From assembly GCF_019797845.1 (NCBI RefSeq), contig NZ_CP081864.1, forward strand, positions 3,224,001-3,288,000: a stretch of 64,000 nt of DNA, given 5' to 3'. The position numbers and the translations under genes are program-made. Positions within the stretch are counted from its first letter, which is position 1, and each line of letters starts with the position of its first letter. This DNA is from Symbiopectobacterium purcellii. GTDB lineage: Bacteria > Pseudomonadota > Gammaproteobacteria > Enterobacterales > Enterobacteriaceae. Of this stretch, positions 60,176 to 64,000 are shown one piece after another. The notes below the pieces were generated by a model. That model saw nothing but the letters and a program-made list of their open reading frames with translations. It was not told the origin of the DNA and made no database searches.

Positions 60176-61276
60176 ATGTTTAAACCTCTTTCAGGCGCGA
60201 TTGCGCTGGCCGTTCTGGTGGCCGCCCCCTGGCAGCACGCCATTGCCAGCTCAGATGTTAACGCGGTAGTTTCTGCCACGGCACCTGCTGCACCCAACAC
60301 CTTTAAAACCATTGGTGAGGCCATCGCCAGCGCGCCTGCCGATACCACGCCGTTTGTTATTTACATCAAAAAAGGCACTTACCACGAGCGCCTGGTGATT
60401 ACCCGCCCCAACGTGCACTTTAAAGGCGAAGACCGCGACCACACCATTATTGCCGTAGATACTGCCGCTGGGGCACTGAAGCCTGATGGTTCCAAATGGG
60501 GCACCTCCGGCAGCTATACGGTGAAGATCGATGCGCCTGATTTCAGTGCCCGCACGCTCACCATCCGCAACGATTTCGACTATCTGGGTAATGAAGCCAA
60601 GAAGAGTGATGACCCAACCAGGATAAAAGACACCCAGGCTGTGGCACTGTTGGTGGCAGAGAAGAGCGATCGTGCTTACTTCCACGATGTCAGCCTGGTG
60701 AGTTATCAAGACACGCTGTATGTCAAAGGGGGCCGCAGTTTCTTTGAGAAATGCCGTATCAGCGGCACCGTAGACTTTATTTTCGGTAACGGTACCGCGC
60801 TATTTGATGATTGCGATATCGTCGCACGCACGCGCGTTAATCCCGGTGATGAATCTTATGGCTACCTGACCGCCCCCAGCACGGATATCAACCAGAAGTA
60901 CGGTCTGGTGATCACTAACAGCCGGGTGTTCAAAGAAGGCAGCAATGTCCCCGCGAAAAGCTATGCGCTCGGTCGCCCCTGGCATCCGACGACCACCTTC
61001 CCTGATGGCCGCTATGCCGACCCTAACGCCATCGGACAAACGGTGTTTATCAACACCCAAATGGACGATGTGATCTACGGCTGGGATAAAATGTCCGGCA
61101 AAGATATCAAAGGCGAGAAAATCTGGTTCCAGCCGCAGGATTCGCGTTTCTTCGAATACCAATCAACCGGTGCGGGCGCAGAAAAAAATGACGGGCGACG
61201 TCAACTTACCGCAGAGCAGGCCGCAGAATACAGCAAGGAAAAGGTTCTGGCGGGCTGGACACCCACCGCACCTTGA
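60176..61276 (+). CDS. pemA: Pectin methylesterase PemA
   Basis: A 366-residue extracellular pectinesterase with a signal peptide (LAVLVAAPWQHAIA) and a right-handed beta-helix. The catalytic aspartates are in VSYQDTLYVKG and GTVDFIFGNG, with Arg/Trp in ALGRPWHP. The start is ATG at 60176 (MFKPLSG), with AAGGA nine bases ahead; the ATG at 60167 is too near that ribosome site, and 366 residues matches Dickeya PemA. It demethylates pectin for later pectate lyases; the lyases are not in this window. Confidence 0.95.
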   Translation: MFKPLSGAIALAVLVAAPWQHAIASSDVNAVVSATAPAAPNTFKTIGEAIASAPADTTPFVIYIKKGTYHERLVITRPNVHFKGEDRDHTIIAVDTAAGALKPDGSKWGTSGSYTVKIDAPDFSARTLTIRNDFDYLGNEAKKSDDPTRIKDTQAVALLVAEKSDRAYFHDVSLVSYQDTLYVKGGRSFFEKCRISGTVDFIFGNGTALFDDCDIVARTRVNPGDESYGYLTAPSTDINQKYGLVITNSRVFKEGSNVPAKSYALGRPWHPTTTFPDGRYADPNAIGQTVFINTQMDDVIYGWDKMSGKDIKGEKIWFQPQDSRFFEYQSTGAGAEKNDGRRQLTAEQAAEYSKEKVLAGWTPTAP

Positions 61277-61285
61277 CAGAATGTT

Positions 61286-61314
61286 CCACGATCCTCGCTC
61301 GGCGGGGATCGTGG
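61286..61314. terminator. Convergent hairpin between pemA and glnB
   Basis: A perfect 9-bp stem ccacgatcc / ggatcgtgg with an 11-base loop, without a clear U-run. It lies between the convergent stops and may serve both. Confidence 0.55.
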
Positions 61315-61322
61315 CTACAGCA

Positions 61323-61706
<384 letters not shown>

Positions 61707-61764
61707 TCAGTAACAAACTTTCAGTGAAACGGTAACGCCAGGTGCAGCAACGTAAAACGCGTTG

Positions 61765-63102
61765 TCACTCTTTAAAATCGTTGGCATCCAACGCATGACG
61801 TCCAAGCAATTTATAGAATTCGGTGCGGTTACGCCCCGCCATTCTGGCCGCCTGCGTCACGTTGCCTTTAGCAATTTGCAGCAGCTTGCGTAAATAGTTC
61901 AGCTCAAACTGGTGACGCGCCTCCACAAAGGTCGGCAACGCAGTATTCTCGCCTTCCAGCGCCTGTTCTACCAGCGCATCGTTAATCACCGGCGCGCTGG
62001 TCAACGCCACGCAGCGCTCAATCACATTCACCAGTTGACGCACATTACCGGGCCAACTCGCCGTCATCAAGCGTTTCATTGCATCGCTGGAAAAACTGCG
62101 AACGAACGGCTTATGGCGATTGGCCGCGTCACGCAGCAGATGATTGGCCAGCAGCGGAATATCTTCGGCCCGTTCATGCAACGCGGGCAATTTCATGGTC
62201 ACTACGTTTAAACGGTAGTAGAGATCTTCACGAAATTCGCCTTTTTCCATCGCGACCGGCAAATCGCGGTGCGTGGCGGAGAGAATGCGCACATTGATGT
62301 CAATATCCCGGTTGCTGCCCAAGGGACGCACCTTACGTTCCTGCAATACACGCAGCAGCTTGACCTGTAATGACAGCGGCATATCGCCGATTTCGTCAAG
62401 GAACAGCGTGCCCCCTTCCGCCGCCTGAAACAACCCCTCGCGACTGCTGACCGCACCGGTAAACGCACCTTTGGCATGACCGAACAGTTCAGACTCCAGC
62501 AACGGTTCTGGCAGTGCACCGCAGTTAATAGCGATAAACGCGTTTTTTGCACGTGGGCTGGCGCTGTGGATTGCCCGCGCCAGTACCTCTTTCCCGGTGC
62601 CACTCTGCCCGTGAATCAGCACGCTGACGTCAGATTGGGCCACCAGTTTAGCTTGTTCCAGCAGACGCAGCATCACCGGACTGCGCGTCACGATGGTTTC
62701 TCGCCAGTGGGATTCTCCGGCTGGGGCGCTGAGCGCCAGCGCATCATCGATCGCTTTATAGAGCGCGTCGCGATCCACCGGTTTGGTCAAAAAGCCAAAC
62801 ACCCCTTGCTGCGTCGCGGCCACGGCGTCGGGAATCGAGCCGTGGGCGGTAAGAATAATTACTGGCAACCCTGGCTGCTGCTTCTGTATTTCAGAAAACA
62901 GCGCCAAACCATCCATTTCATCCATGCGCAAATCGCTGATGACCAAATCAATACTGTCGCGAGCCAGCACGCGCAGCGCTTCAGCACCGCTTTCAGCCGT
63001 CACGACATGAAACCCTTCGCTGGTCAAACGCATACCCAGCAGTTTTAACAAGCTGGGATCGTCATCGACCAGCAGCAAATCAGCCGTTTTTCGAATTGTC
63101 AT
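61765..63102 (-). CDS. glrR: Response regulator GlrR, sigma-54 activator
   Basis: This 445-residue protein has a receiver domain (1-120, phospho-Asp in LVISDLRMDEMDG), an AAA+ domain (about 140-370) with Walker A GQSGTGKEV, the sigma-54 contact motif GAFTGA and Walker B LFLDEIGD, and a Fis-type HTH (GNVTQAARMAGRNRTEFYKLL). In E. coli it activates glmY and is phosphorylated by GlrK. It ends the glrK-qseG-glrR operon, 14 bases after qseG. Confidence 0.97.
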   Translation of the reverse strand: MTIRKTADLLLVDDDPSLLKLLGMRLTSEGFHVVTAESGAEALRVLARDSIDLVISDLRMDEMDGLALFSEIQKQQPGLPVIILTAHGSIPDAVAATQQGVFGFLTKPVDRDALYKAIDDALALSAPAGESHWRETIVTRSPVMLRLLEQAKLVAQSDVSVLIHGQSGTGKEVLARAIHSASPRAKNAFIAINCGALPEPLLESELFGHAKGAFTGAVSSREGLFQAAEGGTLFLDEIGDMPLSLQVKLLRVLQERKVRPLGSNRDIDINVRILSATHRDLPVAMEKGEFREDLYYRLNVVTMKLPALHERAEDIPLLANHLLRDAANRHKPFVRSFSSDAMKRLMTASWPGNVRQLVNVIERCVALTSAPVINDALVEQALEGENTALPTFVEARHQFELNYLRKLLQIAKGNVTQAARMAGRNRTEFYKLLGRHALDANDFKE

Positions 63103-63116
63103 GGGCGCGTAGGCTC

Positions 63117-63824
63117 CTATTTTGACGCCGCAGGCGCAGCGTGGCGTTCCGCCGCGCCAGACTCATGCGAAGCCGCAGGCTCCGGAAGTTCACCGCTCAT
63201 CGGCTTGCGCGTGGAAAGCTGGCGCTCAATATCCGTCAGGTTTTCCAGTTTGCGCGTCGTTACATCCAGTTGATATTGCAAATTGCTCTGTTGAACCCGC
63301 ATCGCTTCGAGCTGTTTGTCATTGGCCTCCTGCAAACGCTGAGTGCGTATGCGTTCATCCGTCAGCGCCAGCCAGAACGTTTGCTTGTCCTGCCAGGTTT
63401 GCAACAGCGGGCGCAGTGCTGCGGGAAAGTCAGTGTGAAGCCCATGCAGCCGCTCGAGCGCCTGACGCCGTTCCGCCGGGGTGATTTTGACTTGATCGAG
63501 TAAAATGCTCTGCTTGAAGGCCTGATCCCAGGTGGCGCTCCCCAGCGTTTGTGCTGCCTCACGCGCCTGTTGCGGGGTTAATCGTTCAGCACAGTCCATG
63601 GCGCGCAACCAATAAAGGGCGTTATTCACCGCGTCACGATCGTCAATGCGCCACAGGCTATCGCACTGCATCAGACGGTAGTCGCTCACTTGTTCTCTCG
63701 GCGTGACATTTTCAACATCACGTATCGCAATACGGTGATGGGTGGTGTCAACACAGCCTGCGAGCAGCGCCAGGAGCGCCAACACCGAACCGCGAACCCT
63801 GCCGTCAGAGCACCTTGCTTTCAT
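63117..63824 (-). CDS. qseG: QseG (YfhG) outer-membrane lipoprotein
   Basis: A 235-residue lipoprotein (lipobox LLAGC, Cys 24) with a long helical second half (RTQRLQEANDKQLEAMRVQQSNLQYQLDVTTRKLENLTD), a coiled-coil-like stretch. In enterobacteria it interacts with the sensor QseE/GlrK. The C-terminal 25 residues are Ala/Ser/Glu-rich. It lies between glrK and glrR. Confidence 0.93.
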   Translation of the reverse strand: MKARCSDGRVRGSVLALLALLAGCVDTTHHRIAIRDVENVTPREQVSDYRLMQCDSLWRIDDRDAVNNALYWLRAMDCAERLTPQQAREAAQTLGSATWDQAFKQSILLDQVKITPAERRQALERLHGLHTDFPAALRPLLQTWQDKQTFWLALTDERIRTQRLQEANDKQLEAMRVQQSNLQYQLDVTTRKLENLTDIERQLSTRKPMSGELPEPAASHESGAAERHAAPAASK

Positions 63825-63827
63825 TTG

Positions 63828-64000
63828 TTATTCATTCTCAGCGGTTAAGGGCAATTCAATACGAAAACAGACGTCAGCATAATCCACCGGAATCAGACTC
63901 AGTTCCCCCCGCATGCGACGAATACAATCGCGAGCTATGCTCAGTCCAAGACCGCTGCCTTTCACCGCGCCTTTACGCTGGTGGCTTCCCTGATAAAAGG
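63828..64000 (-). CDS. glrK: Sensor histidine kinase GlrK (QseE), C-terminal end, cut by window edge
   Basis: Only the last 57 codons are visible. They include the end of the HATPase_c domain: the GSGLGLSIARDCIRRMRGELSL segment with the G2-box, followed by FRIELPL and a stop. The neighbourhood (qseG, glrR) identifies it as GlrK/QseE, the partner kinase of GlrR. It starts beyond the right edge. Its stop at 63828-63830 is three bases before the qseG start. Confidence 0.9.
   Translation of the reverse strand, partial: FYQGSHQRKGAVKGSGLGLSIARDCIRRMRGELSLIPVDYADVCFRIELPLTAENE

Overview
The window is chromosomal DNA of a gammaproteobacterium of the order Enterobacterales. The backbone keeps the E. 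coli-like order guaB-guaA / xseA / der-bamB-yfgM-hisS-ispG-rodZ-pilW / rlmN / ndk / sseA-sseB-pepB / isc operon / trmJ / suhB / hcaT / glyA / hmp / glnB-glrR-qseG-glrK. A pectin acetylesterase-pectin methylesterase pair (paeY-pemA) with a KdgR-like site, and an alpha-glucoside PTS with a GH4 phospho-alpha-glucosidase, point to a soft-rot plant-associated lineage (Pectobacteriaceae: Pectobacterium/Dickeya/Brenneria-like). The genus cannot be fixed from sequence reading alone.

Positions 1-10.9 kb are the decayed end of a genomic island lodged at the 3' end of guaA. It holds an IS903-like element cut by the window edge, and a Type ISP-like (Mrr nuclease + SF2 helicase + N6-methylase) restriction-modification gene. 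That gene is broken by an IS5-family insertion, an in-frame stop, a probable start-proximal frameshift and a 3' truncation. The island also holds the 5' remnant of a second DNA methyltransferase, an orphan VbhA-HigA-like antitoxin fusion, the C-terminal part of a TrbL/VirB6-type conjugation protein, an IS3-family element, and the first 123 codons of a P4-like integrase pointing away from guaA.

Positions 11-26.8 kb are core housekeeping: purine synthesis (guaBA with a PurR-like operator), exonuclease VII, then a long minus-strand run rlmN, pilW-rodZ-ispG-hisS-yfgM-bamB-der (translation, isoprenoids, cell shape, outer-membrane assembly, ribosome biogenesis). Positions 27.1-31.9 kb hold an inserted sugar cassette, aglA-aglB, followed by sseA and an RpiR/SIS regulator. 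Positions 31.9-40.7 kb hold sseB, pepB, the complete iscRSUA-hscBA-fdx-iscX operon with two abutting IscR-type sites, and a frameshifted trmJ.

Positions 40.8-52.1 kb hold suhB and a Fur-box-controlled iron ABC transporter with two substrate-binding proteins (one in each orientation, each with its own Fur box). Next come a ZevAB-like zinc transport pair with a Zur-like palindrome over the zevA start, hcaT, a lipoprotein alpha/beta hydrolase and a TPR-glycosyltransferase. Positions 52.1-55.0 kb hold an autotransporter split by a frameshift exactly at a G8 tract, a candidate phase-variable surface protein whose neighbour may glycosylate it. Positions 55.3-64 kb hold glyA (PurR-like site), hmp (NsrR palindrome), paeY-pemA, glnB and the glrR-qseG-glrK two-component locus, with glrK cut by the window edge.

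No tRNA, rRNA or CRISPR array was recognised.
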